This document shows positions 52,329 through 61,535 of a DNA stretch of 64,000 nucleotides, piece after piece. How positions within the stretch are numbered: the stretch's first letter is position 1; the number at the start of each line of letters is the position of its first letter. Origin of the DNA: Ruminococcus sp. (lineage in GTDB: Bacteria > Bacillota > Clostridia > Oscillospirales > Acutalibacteraceae). The position numbers were made by a program, and so were the translations under genes. Below the pieces are notes generated by a model. It had not been told where the DNA came from and ran no database searches. It worked only from the letters and a program-made list of their open reading frames with translations. The DNA lies in the NCBI GenBank assembly GCA_022779485.1, contig JALFTC010000027.1, positions 22,480 through 86,479 of the forward strand. Direction: 5' to 3'.

Positions 52329-54914
52329 ATGAGAACAAAAAGAATTGTTAGCGTCATTCTGTCAATAATGATAGTCTGTTCTTCCTTTGCAGGACTGACT
52401 GCCTTTGCAGATGAAACTAATAAATCGGAAAGAACAAAAGAAGTAGTGTCAGTTGGTGCTGAGGTTAGTGTTGATGATGTTTCAGCAACATCAGGAACAA
52501 CAGGTGACTGCACTTGGTCTTTTGACGAAGGTACAAAAACCCTTACTATTACAGGTAATGGTAAGATGGAAGATTATTATTGTTTGGAAGATATCCCATG
52601 GGACGACTTTAGAAAAAGTATTAAGAATATTGTAATAGGTAATGGTGTAACAAGCATTGGTGAATTAGCGTTTTCCGATTGCACAGGTTTAAACGATGTA
52701 ACAATCGGCGACAATGTAACAAGCATCGGGCAAGATGCGTTTTCCAATTGCATAGGTTTAAGCGATGTAACAATCGGCGGCAATGTAACAAGCATTGGGC
52801 GAGATGCGTTTTCCAATTGCACAGGTTTAAACGATGTAACAATCGGCGACAATGTAACAAGCATCGAAAATTCTGCGTTTTACAATTGCACAGGTTTATC
52901 CAGTGTGAAAATAGGTGACGGTGTAACAAGTATTGGAGATTGTGCGTTTTATAGTTGTACAAGCTTATCCAATATAACAATAGGTGAAAGTGTAACAAGC
53001 ATTGGTTATGATGCATTTTACGGTTGTGAACACTTAACCGATATTTATATTACAGACATTACAAAATGGTGCAAAATTAAATTTGACGAATACCCCTCTA
53101 ACCCACTTTCAATTTCTGGTAAGGCAAATTTATATATTGATGATGAATTTGTTTCTGAATTAACAATTCCAAATAGCGTAACAAGCATCGGAAATTATGC
53201 GTTTTACAATTGCAAAGGTTTATCCAGTGTGAAAATAGGTGACGGTGTAACAAGTATTGGAGATTATGCGTTTTGTAGTTGTACAAGCTTATCCAATATA
53301 ACAATAGGTGAAAGTGTAACAAGCATTGGAAATTGTGCGTTTTATAGCTGTACAAGCTTAACTGAATTAGAAATTCCATTTAGTGTAAAGAGCATTGGAG
53401 ATTATGCGTTTGATAGTTGTACAAGCTTAACCAGTGTGAAAATAGGCGACAATGTAACTGACATTGGATATTGTGCGTTTGTTAACTGTACAAGCTTAAC
53501 CAGTGTGACAATTCCTGATAGTGTAACAAGCATTGGTGATGCAGCATTTGACGGTAGTGAACACTTAACAATTTATGGTTATACAGGCACTTTTGCAGAG
53601 CAATATGCGAATGATAATCTGTTTAACTTCGTTTCATTAGGTACTCCAAAAACTGCACAGAATATTACCAACTACAAAAGTAGATATGAAATAACGGTTG
53701 AAACAAAAACAATCGAAATTAAAGCAACAGCAAAAACACAGCTTTCATACAGAAGCGATAACCCTTCTGTTGCAGAGGTATCCGATGACGGTGTAGTAAC
53801 TATCAAGGGAGCGGGATTTGCAAAAATAACTATCACCGCACAAGAATCAAAGGAGTATAAATCTGCTACTGCAATAACAAAAATTACTGTAAACAAGATA
53901 AGCCAAGATATTACAGGACTTAATTCAAAGTATGAAATAAAAGTTGGTACAGAGCCATTCAAACTTAACGCAAAAGCGAAAACATCACTTTCCTATGTAA
54001 GTGACAATACATCAGTTGCAGAAGTTTCAGCAGACGGTACTGTAACAATCAAGGGTGTAGGAACTGCGACTATTACAATCACCGCAGCAGAAACAGCTGA
54101 TTACAACCCTGCAACAGCGACAGCAGAAATTACAGTAGGTAAATCAAGTCAGAATATTACAGGCTTTGAGTCACGATATAATTTAAAATGTGGCGACAAG
54201 CCATTCAGCCTTAACGCAAAAGCGGAAACATCACTTTCCTATGTAAGTGACAATACATCAGTTGCAGAAGTATCAGCAGACGGCACTGTAACAATCAAGG
54301 GTGCCGGAACAGCAACTATTACAATCACCGCAGCAGAAACAGAAAAATATAATTCTGCTACTGCAACAGTAAAAATCACAGTTGCCAAGATTTCACAGAA
54401 AGTAACAGGTGTAAAATCTCAGTATGTTACAAAAGCCGGAAAGTCTTTTACCCTAAAACCAAAGGCAAAGACAAAACTGACCTATACAAGCAGTAACAAG
54501 AATGTTGCTGTGGTATCTTCAAATGGCAAGGTAACAGTAAAGGGCGGTGGATGTGCATACATTACCGTTAAGGCAAGTGAAAACGGAAATTACAAGTCAG
54601 CAACTGTAAAGACAAAGATAATTTCCTCACCAAGGAATTTTACATCAAAGGATGTTTCCAAGGTGAAGAAAACAGGCAAAACAAAAGCCAAAATCACTTG
54701 GAAATCCCTTGCCGGTGCAAAGGGTTACACAGTACAGCTTGCAACAAAGAAAAGTTACAAGGGTGCAAAGACTGTTAAGAACAGCAAAAACACAGCCACA
54801 CTAACAGGTCTTAAAAAGGGCAAAACCTACTATGTAAGAATAAGTGCCTACGCAAAGGTATCAGGCAAAAATTACGCTAACAAGTGGTACACAGCAAAGT
54901 TTAAGATGAAATAA
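52329..54914 (+). CDS. Secreted BspA-like leucine-rich repeat protein with Ig-like and FN3 domains
   Basis: 861 aa. Signal peptide (RIVSVILSIMIVCSSFAGLTAFA), then TSGTTGDCTWSFDEGTKTLT, an entry motif typical of Clostridia BspA proteins. About ten LRR_5 repeats (consensus VTSIGDYAFYSCTSLTSV) fill residues 95-430. Four bacterial Ig-like (Big_2) repeats follow at 440-770, and a C-terminal FN3 domain at 775-861. No sortase motif. An extracellular adhesin or substrate-binding role is the usual proposal for such proteins. The second and third Big repeats are almost identical at DNA level. The last 190 codons are shared with the convergent gene at 55677. GAGGAGG precedes the ATG. Confidence 0.9.
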   Translation: MRTKRIVSVILSIMIVCSSFAGLTAFADETNKSERTKEVVSVGAEVSVDDVSATSGTTGDCTWSFDEGTKTLTITGNGKMEDYYCLEDIPWDDFRKSIKNIVIGNGVTSIGELAFSDCTGLNDVTIGDNVTSIGQDAFSNCIGLSDVTIGGNVTSIGRDAFSNCTGLNDVTIGDNVTSIENSAFYNCTGLSSVKIGDGVTSIGDCAFYSCTSLSNITIGESVTSIGYDAFYGCEHLTDIYITDITKWCKIKFDEYPSNPLSISGKANLYIDDEFVSELTIPNSVTSIGNYAFYNCKGLSSVKIGDGVTSIGDYAFCSCTSLSNITIGESVTSIGNCAFYSCTSLTELEIPFSVKSIGDYAFDSCTSLTSVKIGDNVTDIGYCAFVNCTSLTSVTIPDSVTSIGDAAFDGSEHLTIYGYTGTFAEQYANDNLFNFVSLGTPKTAQNITNYKSRYEITVETKTIEIKATAKTQLSYRSDNPSVAEVSDDGVVTIKGAGFAKITITAQESKEYKSATAITKITVNKISQDITGLNSKYEIKVGTEPFKLNAKAKTSLSYVSDNTSVAEVSADGTVTIKGVGTATITITAAETADYNPATATAEITVGKSSQNITGFESRYNLKCGDKPFSLNAKAETSLSYVSDNTSVAEVSADGTVTIKGAGTATITITAAETEKYNSATATVKITVAKISQKVTGVKSQYVTKAGKSFTLKPKAKTKLTYTSSNKNVAVVSSNGKVTVKGGGCAYITVKASENGNYKSATVKTKIISSPRNFTSKDVSKVKKTGKTKAKITWKSLAGAKGYTVQLATKKSYKGAKTVKNSKNTATLTGLKKGKTYYVRISAYAKVSGKNYANKWYTAKFKMK

Positions 54915-54957
54915 GCTGATTACAGCAGAAAAGCTCGGTGAAAACCGAGCTTTTTCT
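54395..54957 (+). repeat. Inverted repeat arm 1 (3' end of BspA-like gene 1)
   Basis: About 560 bp, running from the last Ig-like repeat through the FN3 domain, the stop codon and the terminator, are repeated in inverted orientation at 55637-56195 with high identity, including non-coding bases (GCTGATTACAGCAGAAAAGC). Confidence 0.85.
54930..54957 (+). terminator. Terminator of BspA-like gene 1
   Basis: AAGCTCGG-TGAAAA-CCGAGCTT stem followed by TTTCTTTT. Confidence 0.85.
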
Positions 54958-54999
54958 TTTCGCTGATAATTTTTAGATAATCATATAAACCAAAAACGG

Positions 55000-55108
55000 C
55001 AGACACAACGGCAGAAGATAAATTTTAAAATAGTATAAGTTAAGGGGCAGTCAAAGCGACTGCCCCTTTTACTTCTGGTATTTCACCAATGTCGTCAACT
55101 TAAGGAAA
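55000..55108 (+). repeat. Direct repeat B: copy of pnp 3' end
   Basis: CAGACACAACGGCAGAAGATAAATTTTA, the GGGGCAGTC/GACTGCCCC hairpin and TTTCACCAATGTCGTCAACTTAAGG repeat the segment at 51953-52063. There is no pnp gene before this copy; only the last few codons are duplicated. Confidence 0.85.
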
Positions 55109-55636
55109 CTACGAAAGGAATATTAAAGGAAAGTAGTTGGAATTATATTGACATTAATAGGTCATATGAAATTATGGCATCACAAAGGCTCCATCGGATG
55201 AGCAATGTCGTCAACTTAAGAATATTTGCACTCAACGGTATGTGTCATCACCCTGTCATTCCGAGCGTAGAGGAATCCGAAAGGACAGAAGTGGTGCCTT
55301 AACCGATACTAATAATAGGTTAGATGAAATTATGGGCTGAACAAAGGCTCCATCGGATGAGGGAGCTGTCACGCCTTGCGTGACTGAGGGAGTGAAAAAG
55401 TAGTCAATGTATCTTGCTTTGTCTTTAGATTGAAAAGTATGAGTCAGAACAATGAACCATACTATCCTCTAAAGACAAAATGAGCAAAAGAGAACACTTT
55501 TTCCCTCCTTCCACCGCAAGCGGTCCCCCTCCCCCCTCTGGTGGAGGCTGTCTGTAAACTAAAATTTCTACTCCTCTTATTGTTTTCTTTGGCTAACTAA
55601 TTGAACACAAAACTACAACTTAACAAATCCAAGATA
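55109..55636. repeat. Repeat-rich non-coding spacer
   Basis: No gene is supported. ATGAAATTATGG followed by CAAAGGCTCCATCGGATGAG occurs twice (about 55168-55203 and 55325-55361), and CAATGTCGTCAACTTAAG recurs at 55203-55220. GGGAGCTGTCACGC...TGACTGAGGGAG and a GTCATTCCGAGC/GAGGAATCC copy also occur. These look like decayed intergenic repeat units piled up between the two convergent surface-protein genes. Confidence 0.6.
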
Positions 55637-56195
55637 AAAAGCTCGGTTTTCACCGAGCTTTTCTGCTGTAATCAGCTTATTTCATCTTAAATTTTACTGT
55701 GTACCACTTGTTAGAATATTTTTTGCCTGATACCTTTGCGTAGGCACTTATTCTTACATAGTAGGTTTTGCCTTTTTTAAGACCTGTTAGTGTGGCTGAA
55801 TTTTTGCTGTTCTTCACAGTCTTTGCACCCTTGTAGCTTTTCTTTGTTGCAAGCTGTACTGTGTAACCCTTTGCACCTGTAAGAGCTTTCCAAGAGATTT
55901 TGGCTTTTGTTTTGCCTGTTTTCTTCACCTTGGAAATATCCTTTGAGGTAAAATTCCTTGGGGAAGAAATAATCTTTGTCTTTACAGTTGCTGACTTGTA
56001 ATTTCCGTTTTCACTTGCCTTTACGGTGATGTATGCATATCCGCCGGACTTTAATATTACCTTGCCATTTGAAGATACAACAGCAACATTCTTGTTACTG
56101 CTTGAATATGTCAGTTTTGTCTTTGCCTTTGGCTTAAGGGTAAAGGACTTTCCGGCTTTTGTAACATACTGAGATTTTACACTTGTTACTTTTTG
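55637..56195 (-). repeat. Inverted repeat arm 2 (3' end of BspA-like gene 2)
   Basis: Reverse-complement partner of 54395-54957; see that entry. It includes the terminator (55639-55662) and the same bases between stop codon and terminator. Confidence 0.85.
55639..55662 (-). terminator. Terminator of BspA-like gene 2
   Basis: AAGCTCGG-TGAAAA-CCGAGCTT on the minus strand followed by a T-run; same hairpin as at 54930. Confidence 0.85.
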
Positions 56196-57509
56196 TGACG
56201 ACTTGTATGCATAGTGTATGTTTGCACCGAGAAGTCCATCGTTGTAGTCATAAATACGAATTTGCTTCCATTGTTCTATTGAACCGTTGTAATATACATC
56301 CTTTAAGCCTTTGCAACCGCTAAATGAACCGTATCCTATGCCCTTAACACTTTTTCCTATTGTAACACTTGTTAACTCGTCACAATTAAAGAAAGCAAAA
56401 TCTCCAACATATTTTACATTGTCAGAAATTTTTGCAACCGTCAGACTTGAACAGTCATAAAATGCCTCATCGCGAAAAACGGTTACACTGTTGGGAATTG
56501 TTACCTTGGTCAAATTAGTACAACTTTTAAACAGCTCTCTTTCAATGCTTGTCAAGGTATTAGAGAGGGTAACATTTTTTAAATTTGTACATTCCTTAAA
56601 TGCGCAATCGCGTATTTCCGTTACACTGTCCGGTATAGTTATTTCTGTTAAGCTACTGCAACGAGAAAAAGCATATTCTCCAATAATATCTACGCTGTTG
56701 CCAATTGTCACATTTGTCAGGCTTGTGCAACCATAAAAAGCCATATCTCCAACATATGCCACACTATTGCCTATTAACGCATTTGTAAGACCTGTGCAAC
56801 CGTAAAAAGTCCATTCTCCAATACTAATCGCACTATCGGGAATTGTTACGCTTTCAATACATTTACATCCAATAAACGGACTTGCATAATATTCGCTTTC
56901 ACCTGTATCTCCGATAGATGCAGAATATCCTCCAAGCCTTTTTACATCTTCAGGTATTACTAAATCCCTAACCGGTTTACCGTTCAGATACAAGTTTCCT
57001 CCATAAACAAGGGGATTAGAGGAACATTCCAAATTATTATACGAGGCATCATAACCAATTACAAAATCTGTATTACACCAAGATTTTAGGTTTGTAATAT
57101 AAACACCGTCTAATTTGTTACAATCATTAAATGCTTTCATACCAATTCTGGTAACACTTTCGGGAATTGTAACTTTGGATACAGTTGTACAATTATTAAA
57201 TGCAAAATCTCCTATCGCTGTTACGCCGTTTTCAATTACAATGCTATCAATCTTATCCTTAAATTCATACCATGGGGCATTCTTCTCATAGGAATAATCC
57301 TCCATCTTGCCATTGCCGTAAATGGTAAGGGCTTTGGCAGATGCATCATATGCCCATTTACAGTCGCCCGTTGTTCCTGATGTGGCTGATTCTGACAATA
57401 CATTAACTGTTTTTGCAAAATTCTTTGTGACTGCACCTGCTGACGGAATTACAGATAAAGCCGTAAGCATTATAACGATAGTAAGTATAAGTGATAATAA
57501 TTTTTTCAT
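55677..57509 (-). CDS. Secreted BspA-like leucine-rich repeat protein with Ig-like and FN3 domains
   Basis: 610 aa from the ATG at 57509 (AAGGACATATT; the five-residue track extension is rejected). Signal peptide (MKKLLSLILTIVIMLTALSV-IPSAGA), TSGTTGDCKWAYDASAKALT entry motif, about nine LRR_5 repeats (IGEYAFSRCSSLTEITIPDSV and similar) to residue 425, one Ig-like repeat and a C-terminal FN3 domain. It has a single Big repeat where its neighbour has four. The C-terminal 190 residues are nearly identical to those of the convergent gene at 52329. Extracellular; adhesion or substrate binding is inferred. Confidence 0.9.
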   Translation of the reverse strand: MKKLLSLILTIVIMLTALSVIPSAGAVTKNFAKTVNVLSESATSGTTGDCKWAYDASAKALTIYGNGKMEDYSYEKNAPWYEFKDKIDSIVIENGVTAIGDFAFNNCTTVSKVTIPESVTRIGMKAFNDCNKLDGVYITNLKSWCNTDFVIGYDASYNNLECSSNPLVYGGNLYLNGKPVRDLVIPEDVKRLGGYSASIGDTGESEYYASPFIGCKCIESVTIPDSAISIGEWTFYGCTGLTNALIGNSVAYVGDMAFYGCTSLTNVTIGNSVDIIGEYAFSRCSSLTEITIPDSVTEIRDCAFKECTNLKNVTLSNTLTSIERELFKSCTNLTKVTIPNSVTVFRDEAFYDCSSLTVAKISDNVKYVGDFAFFNCDELTSVTIGKSVKGIGYGSFSGCKGLKDVYYNGSIEQWKQIRIYDYNDGLLGANIHYAYKSSQKVTSVKSQYVTKAGKSFTLKPKAKTKLTYSSSNKNVAVVSSNGKVILKSGGYAYITVKASENGNYKSATVKTKIISSPRNFTSKDISKVKKTGKTKAKISWKALTGAKGYTVQLATKKSYKGAKTVKNSKNSATLTGLKKGKTYYVRISAYAKVSGKKYSNKWYTVKFKMK

Positions 57510-57678
57510 AATATGTCCTTCCAACTAACTAAAAATATTTACTATAAAAACAATATACTTATATATCTTCTCTTGAGTTATATTATATATCGTCTTCACA
57601 TTATATACAACAAAGGAAAATGGAAAAATGGGACAAATATTTTAACGTTTTTACACAATTAATATATTATTATATAAA

Positions 57679-57727
57679 AACAGTGCTTTCTCTGTTAATT
57701 CTGCTCAAACAAAGAAAGCACTGTTTT
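57679..57727 (-). terminator. Terminator of the C39-FN3 gene
   Basis: On the minus strand AACAGTGCTTTCTTTGTT and AACAGAGAAAGCACTGTT form an 18-bp stem followed by TTTTATAT. It is the inverted partner of 52180-52228. Confidence 0.85.
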
Positions 57728-57762
57728 AATTTTTCTAAAAATTAAAAAATTACATAACCATA

Positions 57763-60700
57763 TTATTTCACCGTCACGGAAACACCTGTTTTATTATAAC
57801 CGCCTGTTATGTAACCTGCCGGACAAATTGTGTATGCCTTTACAGTATAGGTGTATTTTTTGCCGGTTTCAAGTCCTGTATCGGTAAACTTCTTTGTGCT
57901 GTTGCCCTCGGCGTCGTAAACCAATTTATATGTTTCGTTGCCCTCTTTGCGGTAAACATAATATCCGCTGGCTCCGGCAACATTCTCCCAATTTACAGTT
58001 GCTTTTTTTGCACCGGCTGTTACTGATGTTATGGTAGGTGTTGCCGGAACAGCCTTGCAAGTTCTCTCCTTACTTCCGTAACTGCCATACTCAATCTTGT
58101 CAACTGTCACATAGGCTGTTACATAGTATGTGTATTCAACACCGCAGGAAACAGTGTCGTAAAATCTGTAATTACCCTTTGCTGTAACTGTCTTGATATG
58201 GGAGTAACTTCCCCCTGATGGCTTTCGGTAAATCTTGTAACCGTCAGCACCAAGGCACTTGCTCCAGGTGACGCTAATCTTGTTGTAGGAGATTGAAGAA
58301 AGGCTTATGATAGGTGTTTCCGGAACTGATGTTATAGATAATCCTGTTTCGCTGTATTTGCCGTATATATTTTTGCTATTTACCGTCCTGTACGCTCTAA
58401 CTGTATATGTATATTTTACGCCACAGGATGCAGTTTCGTCATCATAGCTAAGTACAGACTTGTCCTGTATTGTTGCTATGCCCGCCCAAGAAGTGTTTTG
58501 GGTTTTTCTGTAAATTTTGTATCCGCTTGCACCGGCAACAGAGTTCCAGTTAATCCTGTTTGTTTTGTAGTTAATACTTTTTAAGGATGTAAGTTTTGGA
58601 GCTGTTGTAACAGGTGTTCCGCTGGCTCCGGTATTATCATATGCTCCCCAGCATTTAGAATTATCAACCTTGTGATACGCCCTTACTGTGTAGGTGTATT
58701 TTTTGCCGGTTGTTAGTGATGATTGGAAAAAGCTTGTCAAGTCACCGTTATCAAAGGTAGTAAGCCTTGACCACTTTGTATCGTTACTATTTTTGTAGTA
58801 TATTCTGTAACCGTCTGCTCCGTTTACCTTGTTCCAAGAGATGTTAAGGGAGTCATAACTTAGATTACTAACCTTTACAACAGGTGCAGAGGGGATTGAC
58901 TTGCCCTTAATAACCCGGCTGTTAGGTCCGTAGTAATCACTGTCTCCCTGTGTTCTAAAAGCCTTTATAGTGTAGCAATAATCAACACCACATTCTGTGT
59001 TACTGTCAATGCATCTCACATTGTTTTTGCCAAGGGCTGTACCAAGGAGCTTGTAGCTTTTGTCGGTGGCTTTTTTATGATAAATTTTATATCCGCTTGC
59101 ACCCTCAACAGTTTTCCACATTACCTCTGTGGAATTGTAATTTAGACTTTTTACTGCAACAGGCACTACCTGTGCCGGATAGGCTGTACCGGTAATGGTA
59201 TCCCCGCAGTTGCTGTACTTAATTACATCACCCTTCTTACAAAAGGCTCTCACTGTATATGTATATTTTACTCCTGTAACTGCTGTTTGGTCTTGACAGG
59301 CAGTTCTTGTCTTGCCTGTAATATCCAATAGCTTTTTGTATTTTCCTGTTGTTTTTCTGTAGAGGGTATATCCTGTTGCTCCGTCAACCTGATTCCAGTT
59401 AACCTGAATAGTGTTGTAACCTATGCTTTGTGTATTTGTAAGCTTCGGCTTTGCAGGTTTTGTGTAAGCCTCAACAGCAACCCCATATTCACCCTCGTAA
59501 TTTTTTCCGTTTACTGTTCTGTAACCACGCACCCTATAAAGGTACTTTACACAGCACTTTAGGTCTTTGTCTGTGTAGCTCACATTACCATTGCCGTTAA
59601 TTGTGGCAACCTTTTGATAACTTTTTTTGCCTTCCGCTTTGCGATAAATTGTATATCCCGTTGCTCCGTTAACAGCCTGCCACTCCAGCTTTATCTTATC
59701 GTAGGCATTGCTTGTATATTTGGTTGAGGCAGTAGCCTTTGTATTTGCCTTGCCCACAATACCTGTGGCATTATATTTTCCAAGATAATCCACACTGTTT
59801 ACTGTTTTATACGCTCTTACCGTATAGGTATATTTTTGACCGCATATAGGTGACAAATCGGTAAATGAAGTGATTTTTGCTCCTATTTCAGTTCCGATTT
59901 TCTTATAGGTTTTATCTGTTCCGCCCTTTCGGTAAATACAATATCCGTTGACACCTGGAATTTTATTCCAAGTCAATTTAATTGCGTTAAAATCAAGGCT
60001 TTCGGTTTTGTCTAAAACTACCTCCTTGGGAACAGCCACTCCCGAAATACCCTTTTGGTCAAAGGCACCTAAAAAGTTCTTTTTTCCAATAAAAGCTCTA
60101 ACGGTATAGTAATACTTTTCACCGCAAACAGCAGTATTATCTGTAAATTCAGTTTTCTTTACATCATCATCAAGGGCAGTCCACTTGTCTGTACTGCTCT
60201 TTCTTCGATAAACCTTATATCCGTCTGCGTTTTTAACAGCACTCCAAGAGATTTTTATTGTCTTGTGGTCAATACTCTCGGCACTTTTCAGCTTTGGTGC
60301 ATCTGCGTGGGTTGTAACGGACAATCCGGACTTGTTATATCCGGTATAAACCATGTTTCCTCCCACTTTGTAATACCCTCGCACTGTATATTCGTAAGTT
60401 TTTCCTGTTACAAGGGTTTTATCTGTGTAGGAACGAATTCCCTCACCGGTAATATGCTTAACATTAGCAATTTTCTTACCATTCCATGAGGATTCTCCTT
60501 TTTCTCTCTTAAACACCAAATAGTTTTGACAAGAACCGTTTGGATACCAGTATATTTGAGCTGAGGTAGAGCTCCTCTCAACTATATTTTTCATTTTAAG
60601 ATTGGCATTTGTATAGAACACTACAAAATAGTTTGCAGTATAGTTGGAGTTACTTAACCTTTTAAGGGACACAGCATCATAGTAGGCAGAGGCTGAATTA

Positions 60701-61302
60701 TACCTTGTTCCTCCGTCTGAGGTATTGGTGGAGTCGTTATATACAATCTCGCCTGAGTCAATGGTTGCCTGACGGTCAACCTGAACATAGTGTGAGCCAC
60801 CATGGGATAAAGTGACCTTTAACAAAAGATGATACTGGTGGTCTTTCCTGTTGAAAAAGCTCATTGCAGTGTTGTAAAAGGAGCCTGTGGGGTAATACTG
60901 AAAACTTTCACAGGTCATTCCGAATTGACCGGCAAGGGTTGACCAGTAGATGCCCACATCTCCAATACCCTTAGAGGGTGAGCCGTACTTGCTCATAAGT
61001 GTTCCCGGATTTACAGTGGATGGATTAGCCACACCCGCCTCAACAAACATCTTAGCCATAGCAACAGTACTGCAACCGTACCTGTTCATCCAGTCGGACT
61101 CCCATGCATCACTTGGCTTTGTGTTGTGCCAAGGAAACTGGTCCTGACTCCACGCTCTGTAATATTTATATCCGCTATCTGAAATCATCTTTTCGCCGTT
61201 AAAATAAAAGACAGCCCCTACATTCATCAGCGGAAAAACAGTCATCACTATTCCAAGGATAAACACAGTAATTGTAATGGAAATTTTCTTAATCCAATTC
61301 AC
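57763..61302 (-). CDS. Secreted C39-like cysteine peptidase with ten FN3 domains
   Basis: 1179 aa. An N-terminal signal or anchor (ISITITVFILGIVMTVFPLM) is followed by a papain-fold C39_2-type domain: catalytic Cys in YGCSTVAMAKM (about residue 76), His in HGGSHYVQVD (about 168) and an Asp/Asn in IVYNDS. From about residue 230 to the end, ten fibronectin type III repeats follow (each about 95 aa; signature GADGYKIYRK, KYTYTVRAY). No sortase motif or dockerin is visible. It may be a protease, an amidase-like enzyme or an inactive binder. The FN3 repeats are diverged from each other, so the array is old. RBS: AGGAGGTTAACAGTGA. Confidence 0.85.
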   Translation of the reverse strand: MNWIKKISITITVFILGIVMTVFPLMNVGAVFYFNGEKMISDSGYKYYRAWSQDQFPWHNTKPSDAWESDWMNRYGCSTVAMAKMFVEAGVANPSTVNPGTLMSKYGSPSKGIGDVGIYWSTLAGQFGMTCESFQYYPTGSFYNTAMSFFNRKDHQYHLLLKVTLSHGGSHYVQVDRQATIDSGEIVYNDSTNTSDGGTRYNSASAYYDAVSLKRLSNSNYTANYFVVFYTNANLKMKNIVERSSTSAQIYWYPNGSCQNYLVFKREKGESSWNGKKIANVKHITGEGIRSYTDKTLVTGKTYEYTVRGYYKVGGNMVYTGYNKSGLSVTTHADAPKLKSAESIDHKTIKISWSAVKNADGYKVYRRKSSTDKWTALDDDVKKTEFTDNTAVCGEKYYYTVRAFIGKKNFLGAFDQKGISGVAVPKEVVLDKTESLDFNAIKLTWNKIPGVNGYCIYRKGGTDKTYKKIGTEIGAKITSFTDLSPICGQKYTYTVRAYKTVNSVDYLGKYNATGIVGKANTKATASTKYTSNAYDKIKLEWQAVNGATGYTIYRKAEGKKSYQKVATINGNGNVSYTDKDLKCCVKYLYRVRGYRTVNGKNYEGEYGVAVEAYTKPAKPKLTNTQSIGYNTIQVNWNQVDGATGYTLYRKTTGKYKKLLDITGKTRTACQDQTAVTGVKYTYTVRAFCKKGDVIKYSNCGDTITGTAYPAQVVPVAVKSLNYNSTEVMWKTVEGASGYKIYHKKATDKSYKLLGTALGKNNVRCIDSNTECGVDYCYTIKAFRTQGDSDYYGPNSRVIKGKSIPSAPVVKVSNLSYDSLNISWNKVNGADGYRIYYKNSNDTKWSRLTTFDNGDLTSFFQSSLTTGKKYTYTVRAYHKVDNSKCWGAYDNTGASGTPVTTAPKLTSLKSINYKTNRINWNSVAGASGYKIYRKTQNTSWAGIATIQDKSVLSYDDETASCGVKYTYTVRAYRTVNSKNIYGKYSETGLSITSVPETPIISLSSISYNKISVTWSKCLGADGYKIYRKPSGGSYSHIKTVTAKGNYRFYDTVSCGVEYTYYVTAYVTVDKIEYGSYGSKERTCKAVPATPTITSVTAGAKKATVNWENVAGASGYYVYRKEGNETYKLVYDAEGNSTKKFTDTGLETGKKYTYTVKAYTICPAGYITGGYNKTGVSVTVK

Positions 61303-61535
61303 TGTTAACCTCCTGTAAATATGTATATAAAATACAACAATTTTTTATTAAGTATGATTTTTAACCCTTATACCTTGTAATTATAACATTTTTATTACAT
61401 TATTGCAACAGAAATGATACAATTACGCTGGGTTATGTGTTCTGCCTAAAAATCTCCTGTCAACTTGATATTATAAGCACAATCCTCTATAATATTTTTA
61501 GTGTTTTTTATTAGAGGATATTGGGAGTTATAACA

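Noticed and set aside
52577-53379. Minus- and plus-strand ORFs with regular repeats inside the BspA-like gene (52577-52864, 52621-53016, 52679-52918, 53098-53379)
   Set aside because: Periodicity reflects the underlying LRR coding repeats read in other frames.
55109-55636. Possible CRISPR-like array from repeated short sequences
   Set aside because: Repeats are only two or three copies, irregularly spaced, without uniform spacers or cas genes.
57763-57790. GGAAACACCTG at the 3' end of the C39-FN3 gene as another element end
   Set aside because: It is coding sequence (VSVTVK) and the match stops after eight bases, without TTAA or the ACTGAATAA continuation.
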